A DNA stretch of 40,378 nt, taken from contig JBBBWG010033119.1 in assembly GCA_037176905.1 (NCBI GenBank), positions 1 to 40,378 of the forward strand, in the 5' to 3' direction. The position numbers and the translations under genes are program-made. The number at the start of each line of letters is the position of its first letter. The first letter of the stretch is position 1. Below, one piece after another: positions 20,881-34,300 of this stretch. The notes beneath the pieces were generated by a model that was given only the letters and a program-made list of their open reading frames with translations, was not told where the DNA came from and made no database searches. This stretch comes from Azolla pinnata (taxonomy: Eukaryota > Streptophyta > Polypodiopsida > Salviniales > Salviniaceae).

Positions 20881-21359
20881 TTCCCTACTAGGTTTTTGGG
20901 TCATGGACCACAAGTTTTCTAGGTTTTACTAGGATTTATGTCGCTTCTAAAGTATGGTGCAAAAAATGGGTTAGTCTCATTATTTTCTTCTTCTAGCTCA
21001 TTCTATAATGTTAATAGGTAAAAAGGACCTGAGTTTTATGTTCTCTAATCAACATCGAAATATATATAGTGGCTTGTTAGCCATACAGTCATCACTATGA
21101 ACTCCGCCTATTATTTTGGTTCATCCTAATGTAAATTCTATTAATTTTGGATACAAAAGAAACATTTAAATGTTAAACAAAAGATATTTATCAATTTATA
21201 AAACACCTTTTTTTTAACAAATATCCTATCATTAGTTATTGAAAATAACCGAAGTAATACCCCCAAGGTATTGCAATCGAAGGCTAAATTTTACCCGAAG
21301 GTTGCAATACTCACAAGCCATATTTTTAACCGTGTTAGCCACAACCAGGCCAGATTTCA
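20881..21359. other. AT-rich filler
   Basis: Probably LINE 3' untranslated sequence and flank. No gene, RNA or clear repeat seen. Confidence 0.4.
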
Positions 21360-22080
21360 CCCATGCCAACGCTAAAAGGTCACATAATTTCAGATTTTTT
21401 CAAAAACGAAGCAAAAAAGAAGATGAAATTGTTAAATGAAGAAAGAAATATAAGAAGAACTTCAGCATCTTTGCAAAGGTTACATGAAACTAGGCCAACA
21501 TGTATACAAATTGTGCTAGCTGAACAAGAAGCACAATCCCTAATCTTAAAAGGTCAAAATCAGTTTAAATACCACCAGTCTACATCTTTTTGGTCCTACA
21601 ATGGTGATCGTTGCAATGGAGAACTTTTTAAAATTGTGACAACCCGTAAATGAAATTCTTTTGTTTGCCAATTGATGGATGAACACGGCAATCTACATAG
21701 AAAGATGGCAGAGATACAACATATTGCTACACAATTTTTTTCAAAATTTGTTAACATACAATTTTTCGCACCGATCCAACAAGATGTACTCTAACTTGTT
21801 GTCTGTCACCTAAGGTAACTTCAGACATGTCATCTCTTCAAGAAATAAGGCATGCATGCGAACATTATCGAATAGTACAAGCCCAAGTAGTGATCGCTTA
21901 CTACCATTATTTTCTTGAGGCACAATGGGACTTGATCAAGGAAGATTTGCGTGAGGCTTATCGATGTATATTTAATAGAAGAAAGATGTTGGCAGCTATG
22001 TCTAATGGGCTTTTTGTATTTGATTCCTAAGCCAAGAATGCAAGCTAATGAATGGCTTTCAAAACTGGAGACCCACTATA
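21360..22080 (+). mobile_element. LINE ORF2 fragment: linker and start of reverse transcriptase
   Basis: The frame 21363-21653 reads NEAKKKMKLLNEERNIRR, then LQRLHETRPTCIQIVLAEQEA, then FWSYNGDRCNGELFKIV, the counterpart of 8082-7800 on the other strand. After a stop it continues VCQLMDEHGNLHRKMAEIQH. The frame 21827-22030 reads ETRHAC-like text (EIRHACEHYRIV), then YYHYFLEAQWDLIKEDL, then FNRRKMLAAMSNGLFVF. That is the start of LINE reverse transcriptase: the EFY..FW..I..DL strand and the N.G.I.LIPK element, with the IPK part mutated to stops. It is truncated at both ends. Confidence 0.75.
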
Positions 22081-22616
22081 GTGCTGAATACATCGTATAG
22101 GATTTATGCAAAAATACTTGCACTCCACTTCCGAGGCTCGTGGGAAACTCTCCCTCTCCCTCTTCTCTCCCTCTACTAAATTCGTATTGTGATTTTTATA
22201 TAAGTTCTCAGTACTAAATTCCTAAACAAAAACCACAAGATAGCTCTGGCATTTACAAGGTGAGCCACCATGGGAGAGTCCACAAAGTTTGCATTGTGAT
22301 TTTGTGATTTTGCAAGTATAATTATACTTCAATCCATTACCAAAACTGTCCATGGGCAATTTACACCGTACTGACATTTCACAAACCTAAAAACATTACT
22401 TCAAAAGCATAACTAACCACAACTATCCTGCATTACAAAGACATAGCACTCATTTTGAAATGGCGTAACTAATAAAAACCCATAATCTTTATTCAAACTC
22501 AACACCATGGATTTCAAAATTGGAATTTCGAACATGGAAAAAGAAGTAATCTTGAAAGTAATTTCGAACATCAAACTCGTCATATATAGATCATGTATAT
22601 ATGTATATGTATATGA
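22081..22616. other. 3' flank of RPL13a
   Basis: Includes the likely 3' UTR of the minus-strand RPL13a gene (about 22350-22616). A TATATGTATATG repeat lies at about 22583-22613, directly before the stop codon. No other feature supported. Confidence 0.5.
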
Positions 22617-25311
<2,695 letters not shown>

Positions 25312-25320
25312 GGCGACAGC

Positions 25321-25330
25321 AAAACCCTAA
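25321..25330 (-). promoter_or_regulatory. Telo-box just upstream of the RPL13a start
   Basis: AAAACCCTAA starts ten bases from the RPL13a ATG (25311). Telo-boxes near the transcription start are a known mark of plant ribosomal protein genes, where Myb-like telomere-repeat-binding proteins and TCP sites (GCCCR) cooperate. Here it lies in the leader or at the promoter edge. Next to it is a GAA-rich stretch (25341-25374). Confidence 0.6.
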
Positions 25331-25340
25331 AATCCGGCAA

Positions 25341-25374
25341 GAAGAAGAAGGAGAAGAAGAAGAAGAAGAAGAAG
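25341..25374. repeat. GAA-rich microsatellite upstream of RPL13a
   Basis: GAAGAAGAAGGAGAAGAAG-type purine tract of 34 bases, in the presumed RPL13a leader or core promoter. On the RPL13a sense strand it is a CTT pyrimidine tract, a common plant 5' UTR motif. Confidence 0.85.
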
Positions 25375-25770
25375 GTCTTTTCTACAAGCTGCTGCTATAG
25401 CTTCGGCATGTAGCTGCTTCGGTACCAAACCTCGATGTATTTGGTACAAACTCTTGTTTTGCTATGTACTACTACAATTGCAGTTTTGTGTCCTCATTTC
25501 ACAACCCCAGAGATCACACTCCCGACTCATGCCCGATTTCTTCGCACTGCACTCTCGTTTGGTACCCTCCTCCGGTGGGATCGATCTCCGGGCGCACGAT
25601 ATACTGCTAGTCAAGCCGGTGGATGAAGCGAGACCTCATTTCGTGCTCGTGTTACACACCGATTCGGCCGAGTTATGGACGATCAATGATACCAGAGCGC
25701 TTCATTAACGTTGCGGCGGATCGCGTTTGCGGTCATTCATTCTATGTTCGTATATGCTCATCATTCGAGA

Positions 25771-25966
25771 ATGGGAAGGAATTTAGGAATTGAACTAAGA
25801 AGTGGTTCTTAAGGTAATGCAAGAAGAAGAAGAAGAAGAAGAAGAAGAAGAAGAAGGAAATCCAGTTTTTAGTGAGAATTGCTCGATGATGGGAAGGAAT
25901 TGAATTAAGAAGTGGTTCTTAAGGTAATGTAAGAAGAAGAAGAAGAAGGAAATCCAGTTTTTAGTG
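25771..25966. repeat. Duplicated block with GAA expansion
   Basis: Two copies of ATGGGAAGGAATT..GAAC/TTAAGAAGTGGTTCTTAAGGTAATG, then (AAG)n, then GGAAATCCAGTTTTTAGTG lie at 25771-25874 and 25889-25966. Period about 118. The copies differ mainly in AAG count: about 12 units (25821-25856) against about 6 (25931-25949). Confidence 0.9.
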
Positions 25967-26395
25967 CGAAGCAAAAACGTCGCTAAGTTTTTAGTGAAGC
26001 TTTTCGTTGTGTTCTTTTTTGATTGCCGTCGTCTCCTTCTTCGCCGTCGTCTTCTTCCCCCCGTGGCACGCAGTAGGTCGAATTCTTCATCGGCTTTCGT
26101 CTACAGCGGTTTTTCTTCTTCCTCCACCATGTTGTCCGGGTAAATCCATTTCCTCTCGGTCAAATCTAAATGGCTAATAATGATTATCTTGCCGGAATCT
26201 CCATCACAATGGGAACGGTCGATCCAAGTTGCATCGCGGTATGACCGAATGTCGCACGCGGATCAAGAGTATGGAGGTGACGTTACACGTATCCCCTTGT
26301 TTCTTTGCCGCTTTCGTAGACTCCAAGTGTATGCGTTTTTTGTATGAATAGGGCTACGTATTGATCAATTGTCTGTTAATTACTTCTGTGCGCAT

Positions 26396-26397
<2 letters not shown>

Positions 26398-26433
<36 letters not shown>
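26398..26433. repeat. (AT)18 microsatellite
   Basis: Perfect 36-base AT alternation between the divergent genes. Confidence 0.95.
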
Positions 26434-26436
<3 letters not shown>

Positions 26437-26581
26437 TTTTGCTGTTAATATATTGCGCGTTAATCTTTTTTCTTTGACATGAATCTTCCTGTTGTGGTGT
26501 TTGATCGATGTTGAACAGGAAGTGTTTAATTACCTGTCAGCGCTTTTGGTGATTCAGATGTTGCAGCTGAGAAAATTATAG

Positions 26582-26737
26582 ATGGAGCAGACAAGTATCC
26601 CTCGTTCTGATCCTCCACATTCAGAATTATCAACAGCACAAGTGGTGTTGGTGGTGGTGGTGATCCTGTTGACGGTGATACTGATGATAGCGGTAATGGT
26701 TCTATCACTGGTTTTTGTAAGGACGTCGCGGCAGTAA
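26582..26737 (+). other. Short frame with a predicted membrane helix, upstream of the GIL1-like gene
   Basis: The ATG at 26582 opens a 51-codon frame. A polar start, MEQTSIPRSDPPHSELSTAQ, is followed by about 26 almost purely hydrophobic residues (VVLVVVVILLTVILMIAVMV and six more), then RTSRQ and TAA. It looks like a single-pass peptide. However, the hydrophobic part comes from a GGT/GTG-rich triplet tract, so it may be a frame artefact. Another frame over the same DNA (26611-26787) reads GGGGDPVDGDTDDSGNG and ends NGRWYDLKNYF at a TAG that is also part of a CTA-GTAAGT splice donor. Either could be an upstream reading frame or exon of the GIL1-like transcript. Confidence 0.25.
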
Positions 26738-26827
26738 TAGATCTAATGATCTGGAATGGCCGGTGGTATGATCTGAAGAACTACTTCTAGTAAGTCTGGT
26801 GGTTCAATATGACATGATGAGCTTGAT

Positions 26828-27004
26828 ATGCATAATCCTGTTCATTATCATCGTGATAATGATGACGATGAGGAGGAGGAGGAGGAGGAGGAGGAGATCG
26901 ATTATGAAGATGAATGTCGAGTAAGTAGAGAATTAGATATTATTGTCCAGCATCTATCTCGTGCTTCCATTTCAGGCCGCATACAGCAGCTGCAGCAGCT
27001 GTGA
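26828..27004 (+). other. Possible upstream open reading frame of the GIL1-like gene
   Basis: A 58-codon frame starts at ATG 26828: MHNPVHYHRDNDDD, nine Glu, IDYEDECRVSRELDIIV, QHLSRASISGRIQQLQQL, TGA. It ends 23 bases before the first ATG of the large frame. An alternative reading is a short intron, 26921-26975 (CGA-GTAAGT to TTTCAG), which would give the large protein a start with MKMNVEPHTAAAAAV in frame. At 55 bases that intron would be short for a plant. Confidence 0.3.
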
Positions 27005-27027
27005 ATGATCATCACGGTCATTCACAT

Positions 27028-29631
27028 ATGAGATCAGCCGGCTCTCATGATCCTGCTAGCAAAGGAAACGTAAGATCGTCAGATTCAGAAAAAGCAATGG
27101 TCTGCGACAACGATGATGATGATGGCTTCAGAGATGGCAATAGCGATCAGGAGCTCACAGGATTGATGTCATTGGTAACGTATGATTCAATGGTTGTGGT
27201 AGCTGCCAGCGATGACGACAATCACTGCGACAACAACAGAAGAAGAAGAAGAAATGTACACGATGCCGATGAATCATCATCAATATCCGGAAACTATGAC
27301 GTTTCGAAGACTGCTCGTCGACCAAGAACTAGGTGCAGAAGCCTCGTCAACCGTGATAACTATAGACTCCTCTCGCCTGATTTTGAAGAGAAGGTATACA
27401 TGGCGGCGAAATCTACTGTGACCAGTGATTTCGGGTTAGAAGTCGAGGAAAAGAATCAAGGAATTAAGACACGTCCATGGAAACTTGAGCAGGACGTTCT
27501 TCACGAACATGAATTGCTTTATCCTGAAGCTGGCGAGGACAAAAGAGAAGATGGTCATAATCCAGGTATCAAATTATCTGGAAGGCACTCTCTCAAGTTC
27601 GAGTTATTGCAGGAAAAGAAGGGAGTCTTTCAAAAATTCATAAATTGGAAGAAGCGATTCACCGGCCACCTCATAAATCGTGATCGGATTTCCAAGCGAA
27701 AGAATCGATACTCGGATTCAAGAGAAAAAGATTCACCATTGCAGCTGCCAGCTATAAAAAACCGGATATGGCAAGTTATGATCAGAAAGCGCTTAACTTC
27801 ATCTCGATCATCGACATCATCACAGGAGGCCGCAATCGGATACTGCCACAGAGCCGAAGATGAAGACTCTCAATCCCTGGCCGTAAAGACAACCAGAGCC
27901 GTTAGCTGCAATGGCGGGGCAACTCAGTATATAACTAGATCACCAGCGATCAACAGCCAAGAATATGACGCGTCATTAAGTTTGGATTACAGTCAGCAAG
28001 AAAGGACTTATGCATCTAGACTCGGTAAGATCGTTCCGTATCTAAGTTTCAGAGACTATATGAATCACAATAGAAATAATGTTGCTTCAAGTTCTGTTTC
28101 CTCAACATCAAAGTCTAGTATTTTGACCACTCCTATGGTTTCTCGATCAGGAAATGGACTGGTGTCTAATTATGAGAAAGGCGCCATAGAAACAATAAAA
28201 CTAGCTTCGGAATCTGTTGAATATGTGTCCAAAGAACAAGGTGCGAGGAAAGCTGTGGAAATGGTACGAGAGGAATGTTTTCAGATTAAGCTGACAGATG
28301 AAGGATTTGACATGAGAAATAATAAAGGATTAGATTGCGCTGAAAGACCTGGCAAATTTGCAAGGCATTTTTTATTCTGGAACTGGAAGAAGCTGCATAA
28401 TCAGAGGAAGAAAGAAGGAAAACGGAAACATATAACCTCGGATATCTCGTCTGTGCAGAAGAAACGTGATGCGCTTGCACCTCCAAGTCATAATAATGAG
28501 AATGTGATAACTTCTCGTCGTGATAATGGAAAGACAATGCAGAAAGCAGAGCAGCATGGCAACTTGAGTATTAAAAAGAGATCGAAAAGGATCAACTCTA
28601 AACTGGTTGGTCAAGACGAACAAGAGGAGAATGAAGCAGCGGGTCTAAAAGGTAAAATGCTAAGAATGGAAACGGTAAAGCCTGTGAATAAAACGACGGA
28701 AGCTCGGCAATCGCTCCAGTGGGCTTGTTTAGCATCACGCCCTCTTCTGCAAGAGTTCCAAGAGGCTGTTGAAAAAGCACATTTGCAAATGAGAATGCTG
28801 GCAGGTTTTCTTGCCCTTGAGAAAGACACGGAAATTGTGGTTTCTCATAATATCTCTGGAGCAGAATCTGCTATCGATCATCATCATCATCATGGGAGCA
28901 ATGCGATAAGCACTAATAATGTTCTTGAAGATCAACGAAACCATGCTTTTACTACAATAATAGAAGCAGGAATACAAATCTCTACAAGTTCGATCTGCTT
29001 TCTAAGGCCGTGGCACATGAAGTATGCACTCGATGCTTGCGTAAACTCTATCTTCTTCAAGCTCAACCTCCATCAATCTTCGAAGGAAAGAAATTCTAGT
29101 TGCAATGCAGAATGCGGAGGAATTAGCAGCTCAATGTTATCATCAGCTCCGCTAGATGCCATGTGCTGTTCCTTGGAATATAATTGGAGAGAGGGATTTG
29201 GTAGGTTTTTGAGTAGCAAAAGGGAAGCCACAGAAGAACTCGTGGGAATTGAAATGGGGAAGTGGTCTGATTCTCTAAGGAGCATGTTTTTTGCATGTGC
29301 TGTCTCTTGTTTCCACGTCTATACTCTCATCACGGAAGGGAGCAGGTCATGCTCTGTCAGGATTCTTCACCCTCTTTATGGACATAACTTTGATGAACCC
29401 ACCATGGATCCTTTGGACAGTCTATGCAGCAGTACGGAACCCAGCATCAAAAGAAATCACAGGGCCCCCAAGGTTCTGTTCACCATCTTCTCAGGTTTTG
29501 CCTTGAATATCGATGGCAATGGTAATGATGACCATCAGGATTGGAAGTTGTTGTGCAAACCTCAGGTTTACCTCTCACTGGAAGCCGCCTCGAGGGGTAA
29601 GAATATGAGCAGCAGGGAATCAACAGGTTGA
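27028..29631 (+). CDS. GIL1/IRKI-like (DUF641-type) plant protein
   Basis: Intronless frame of 867 residues from the first in-frame ATG (27028); the frame is open about 33 codons further upstream to a TAG at 26926-26928. The family includes GRAVITROPIC IN THE LIGHT 1 and IRK-interacting protein, plant proteins linked to receptor kinase or light-gravity signalling. The C-terminal part from about residue 560 fits the family: LQWACLASRPLLQEFQEAVE, then AFTTIIEAGIQISTSSICFL, then YALDACVNSIFF, then a GFGRFLSSKR and FFACAVSCFHVYTL stretch, then KVLFTIFSGFALNI and a final KPQVYLSLE. The N-terminal 560 residues are low-complexity, acidic at first and basic later, with two similar basic WKK patches (FINWKKRFTGHL near 207; FLFWNWKKLHNQRKK near 450). 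The family assignment is from motif memory and needs a profile search. The long N-terminus is larger than in the family members I know. Confidence 0.65.
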   Translation: MRSAGSHDPASKGNVRSSDSEKAMVCDNDDDDGFRDGNSDQELTGLMSLVTYDSMVVVAASDDDNHCDNNRRRRRNVHDADESSSISGNYDVSKTARRPRTRCRSLVNRDNYRLLSPDFEEKVYMAAKSTVTSDFGLEVEEKNQGIKTRPWKLEQDVLHEHELLYPEAGEDKREDGHNPGIKLSGRHSLKFELLQEKKGVFQKFINWKKRFTGHLINRDRISKRKNRYSDSREKDSPLQLPAIKNRIWQVMIRKRLTSSRSSTSSQEAAIGYCHRAEDEDSQSLAVKTTRAVSCNGGATQYITRSPAINSQEYDASLSLDYSQQERTYASRLGKIVPYLSFRDYMNHNRNNVASSSVSSTSKSSILTTPMVSRSGNGLVSNYEKGAIETIKLASESVEYVSKEQGARKAVEMVREECFQIKLTDEGFDMRNNKGLDCAERPGKFARHFLFWNWKKLHNQRKKEGKRKHITSDISSVQKKRDALAPPSHNNENVITSRRDNGKTMQKAEQHGNLSIKKRSKRINSKLVGQDEQEENEAAGLKGKMLRMETVKPVNKTTEARQSLQWACLASRPLLQEFQEAVEKAHLQMRMLAGFLALEKDTEIVVSHNISGAESAIDHHHHHGSNAISTNNVLEDQRNHAFTTIIEAGIQISTSSICFLRPWHMKYALDACVNSIFFKLNLHQSSKERNSSCNAECGGISSSMLSSAPLDAMCCSLEYNWREGFGRFLSSKREATEELVGIEMGKWSDSLRSMFFACAVSCFHVYTLITEGSRSCSVRILHPLYGHNFDEPTMDPLDSLCSSTEPSIKRNHRAPKVLFTIFSGFALNIDGNGNDDHQDWKLLCKPQVYLSLEAASRGKNMSSRESTG

Positions 29632-31345
29632 AATGCGGATCCTCAGCTTGAAAACGTTGAAGTATAGAAAGTGTCGAATTCATGGAAAATGGTTCCTTAA
29701 TTTGAGAGCTGGATGCCCAAGGCCTCGTGGATTAGGTTAAACCAGAAGATTGATCCATGAGCTATCCTCACACAAATTGGATTACATCAGATTTGGTTCA
29801 AGCTCATAGACAGGTTTTCCTAGCACTGAGAACACTTGCGCGGCCAAGACACGGTCATCTGAATTGATGTAGAAATTGCCGAATCAGAGCAGGACACTCT
29901 TTTCGTCATACAGATTTAGTGGTAACAGTAGCACCAGAATTAGTCGTAGTAGTAAGTAATTAGTATATTCTATTGTTTTTTGACAGCTTTTAGTTGGCAG
30001 GAAACAGTCTCTTCATAGTTGAAACATGTGGGCGATTTTTGCTGTCTGTAGCTGCATCATCAAATAATCTTTTCTGATTTCCGCAAGCGTGTGATCCCAA
30101 AACCGTTTGCACTCTGATATACCCAGAACCCTTCAGGTATATATTGATTGCATGGCGATGTCACCAAGAAAGAAAGCCAGGATAAGAATTCACATCTCTA
30201 TAAATTGGTTTCCATAAGACACTGTCAAATTACTCAACGGCAGGCAAGCATAGATCTACACGTAGAAAAATAGATTTCAACTTAAAATTTCCAAGCTCAG
30301 GTTCCATGTGAGAACAGGAAATGGCACGTACCGTAGATGCATAAGACTAGGTACATTAGTGAGCAACGAACAGAAATCAACATGATTTAAGTCATTATAC
30401 AATGTTTAAATTAGTCGCATCTTCTAAGGATCAACAAACTGAGACGGAAAAATTAGTGTTAGAAAATATAAGGCAGTTTTCTTTTTTCAGAATCGACTCA
30501 AAGGACTCTCGGCCAGCATAGCCTTCATCGAAAATCAGAATCAAGGATTGAACAGACGACCTTATTAATATTTCCACATTAATATTTACAAAAGCACATT
30601 ATAGCTAGAAGCATTTTTACCAAAGACTGATCCGCACACATGTTCTGTTATATACCTAAATGACACATGGTTTGCTACAGATTTTGGAGTACCCGAATAA
30701 CAGACTTGATAAAAGTCGCAAAATAAAAAATAAAATTAAAATCAAATCATAGTGCTTACTATCCAAATCACAAAAGAACCACTGGTATTAAACAGTTCTT
30801 TGTCGGTGAACATACAAATGATACATTGACATATTTTTTAAAGTTGTTAAAAATGGCAAATTATGCTTGCCGAGTTCTCGCCTTCCCCAAGGTATTATAT
30901 AGAGAGTTCTATGTCATGGCACATACTTTTGGCACATGACCATATACATATATAATGCCTTCTTTATCTTTGTGGAGAACAAAAAACAATCTTTGCTTTC
31001 TAGACCTCAAGACTACAAGGCTGAGTTACACTACTCATCCATTGGCAAGAATAAACTGAACACTGTATAAAATACCAGAAACAGAACCATGTACACACAA
31101 CATTACTCGTAATGTTTCCCAAGGTTTCATACATCTTACCAACGCAATCATCACTGCTGGTGAGGATACAGCTGCAGGCATACCGATTGATCTCTTCTGC
31201 ACCAATCTCTTTACTGTTGAAATAGAATCGGTGGAGTAAGCACCACAGATGTGTACAGGAAGCAAAGTGGCATTCATTTATTGATTGCATCAGGACTGAT
31301 AGATTCCATAACATGAAAGGTTGTCTCTCCATGTGATAAACTCCA
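29632..31345. other. Convergent 3' regions of the GIL1-like and WD40 genes
   Basis: Left part: 3' UTR of the GIL1-like gene. Right part: 3' UTR of the minus-strand WD40 gene. No further gene seen. Open frames at 31000-31386 on the minus strand are tail sequence of the WD40 transcript without domains. Confidence 0.5.
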
Positions 31346-34300
31346 TCAGCGATTAGATGCAATCCTATAATACAAGTAGAGGTCATCGGGCTTTTTCCAT
31401 ATGTATTGACGCACAGTGGCCAGACTCATTTCGGGTCGAAGCACCTGTTCATGCATATACATATATATATATATATATATATATGAGACTACACAAAACA
31501 AGCACATTATACGAGCAACTATAAGCACATCATTCATTATTGACTAAGAGATTCTGTCTTAGGAAATGCTTACCTGGTTATTGCAAAGTATTTCTACTTC
31601 TGGCCTGGTTCCAAGTTGCCATGGCCGTAGGCTAGGCTTCCCATTCATCTGCTGCTGATTGTTATTATAAACAGCTCCATCTTCTAGTGGTCTATCAAGC
31701 ACAAGCTTCTCCACTACATAGTTAATAACCTGTTGCGAGGATATCATTCTAGGTTTCAACTTACGTTTACAAAAACCAAAAATTTTATGCCAGAAAAACA
31801 AATTTCATGCACAAAAAACCAGAACTGGCTCTTTCACAATATCTTATCTGTCGACACAACCCCATTGAGCATTTTTTGTCCATTCACTACTCTCGGCCAA
31901 AATACATAGAATCTCTGATTATGATGTTTGTATGTCACAGAAGAACTTCCATTTCAACAATCAAACAGAAAGTAGATAGAAAAACTCGAACATACAGAAT
32001 ATGTATAAGTATTGCTTGTTAATAGCTGTCGCACCCTCACTTATTTTCACCATCTCTATTGTCTGTGACACTGACTCTGGGTACTTTTTCCTCATTAAGA
32101 AAGAGCTACTTCAAAATATATATTCATTGTTTCCATGGAGAAAAGTTAGATCTCATTTGACTTTGGTATCCTCGTTGAACAACTACCATACATCTTAGAA
32201 TATCAAGACCGAATTCAAGATCTTTTACCTTGTTGATTCTTAGGATGCGAGGAGCACTCAGCTTCCCTGCTGTAAGAGATGGTACTGGTGCCATGGATCC
32301 TTCAAAAGGATGCAGATAGAAGCTGCATCTGTAACGTATATGCAAGTCAATATAGAATTTTTTTGTCAATCCTACAAATCAAACTTGACAGAACAATTTA
32401 AGCAAGAGTAGAAGCATATAGTGGAGCTCAGGAAAAATAAACTGACTTTGCATTCTCCCTAGGAGGAAGCTTTCCTTGAAGGAGGGAATCCAAACACCAG
32501 GAAGGGAGAGACTTCTCATCCTCACTTCCATTCAGCTCAGTAAGCTTCTTTCTCCATGGACCCCCTTGGTTTCCTTCGGTTATTATAGAAGGCAGAGATG
32601 ACGCTGCGAATTCAAAGGCTGGATAAGTTGTTGGAGCCCCATTTTCCATACTGGAACGCAAATCCAAGTTTGCAAACGTTTTGCTATTTGAATGATTTCC
32701 ATTATCAGCTTCATAGCTAGATTGCTTATCCCCGGTGCTAACAAGTTGTCTCTTTAATCCTAGCCAATGCAAAAATAGCCCCCGAATTGTTTCCTGGCCT
32801 AGGTTTAACTGCAACAGAGTCACAGAAGATATAAAGTTTTATAACAGTAAAATATGATGTTTCAAAAGCTAGGAAGATAATTGACATACCCATTTATGTT
32901 TACAAATAGTATTGTGCTGAAATCCCAGTTTTATTTCACTTGAACTTGGAAAAATCAAACCATACTAAACTGACAGAGGAATGAAATAATAATAAACATG
33001 CATTTTCTTTCCAATACAAACCCAAATTCGCACAAATAATCATTTCAACTCTGTACCTTTTTCCAGTTATGGTCAGCTAATCCAGACATAAAAGAGAAAG
33101 TAGAGCGAAGGAACTTTTGATCACAAAAAATGCCATAAAGATGTATAAATTTGATTTGCATATTTTCGGCAACTTTTACATAACATAAAAATGAACAGCA
33201 ACGTACAACTGTGATCAAGAAAAACTTCTCTACTATAAAAAGGAAAAATCACACTCATCCACAAACATTCATTCTAATAAATTTTATTTAGGAAAAAAAA
33301 CACACGAGGGCACTCAAACATGAAAAACTCATAAGAGAATCACAACCTAATGATATATCATGTCTGAATATGCAAATTGCCAAACTCGGTAAGAATAAAA
33401 GAAGCATGCATGCTTCAGCTAAACGAGCACTAGTTCCGTTAATTTTTCCCAAATGATTGATAAACATTACCTGGTATAACTGGTTGTTTTCATCAGATCC
33501 TCTTACCTTTTGTTCTTCGGTGGCCCCTGGCACTTGAAGGTCAACTGCATACATTTCGGCTGAGAAGCATTGTGGAGTTTCGAGGTGAACAGAAATGCTA
33601 CCAAGCCGTGTATCTATAGTAAACCATGTAGGTATGCTCACCTGAAATAACCATGCAAAAAGAAATGTAAAAGATTGTCCATTAGTTTTGTATATAGAGG
33701 CATGTTAAGTCACTGCAGCAAGTAAACTTTCCATTTCTGAGTTCATGGTTTACCATTTCAAATAGTTCTTTTTCCTTTTCTTCAAATGGCACCTACAACA
33801 AGACACACATGTTAACAGCATCCTGACGACTTGCAAAGGTTTTCAAGATACGGAGTAATGATTATATAGTTCAGCAAGCATATTCTGCTGATCAAAACGT
33901 ATTTACCTTGCCAAAATCAGCAATTGCTGCACCTTTGGTTATTTCCCACAGCTTTACAGCACCTGCAGCATCCTTTTTTAAACAAAAAACGGATATAGTA
34001 AGAAATGGAAACTTGGGAATCTAATGGCATTGAATTCCCATAACTGCAGTGCACCTTTGTTAGAACATGGCGTTTATCATTGAGAATTGTATGCTGGATA
34101 ATTCCAGGTGTCCCAGGTACAATACATGCTGGTTTTGTATGTAATGGAACCTGACGACATGAACAATTGTATGATGCATATTGTTGATGAGATAGCATCA
34201 TTGCTCTTGTTTTATCCCACATTGTCTGGAGAATACAAACCTACAAAGTATAGCGTTATGATAAAGGATACTTACAGGAGGTGAGCTCTCTAAACATGCT

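Larger units (their letters stand above)
25375..26530. other. Divergent promoter region between RPL13a and the GIL1-like gene
   Basis: No complete gene recognised. Two overlapping plus frames at 25435-25708 (63 and 84 codons) have no known domain. The stretch contains a duplicated block (25771-25966) and an AT dinucleotide run. It probably holds promoters of both flanking genes and the leader of the GIL1-like gene. Confidence 0.45.

Noticed and set aside
26526..26708. Minus-strand 60-codon Pro/Ser-rich frame
   Set aside because: It is the complement of a GGT/GAT triplet tract in the leader of the GIL1-like gene. Composition explains it.
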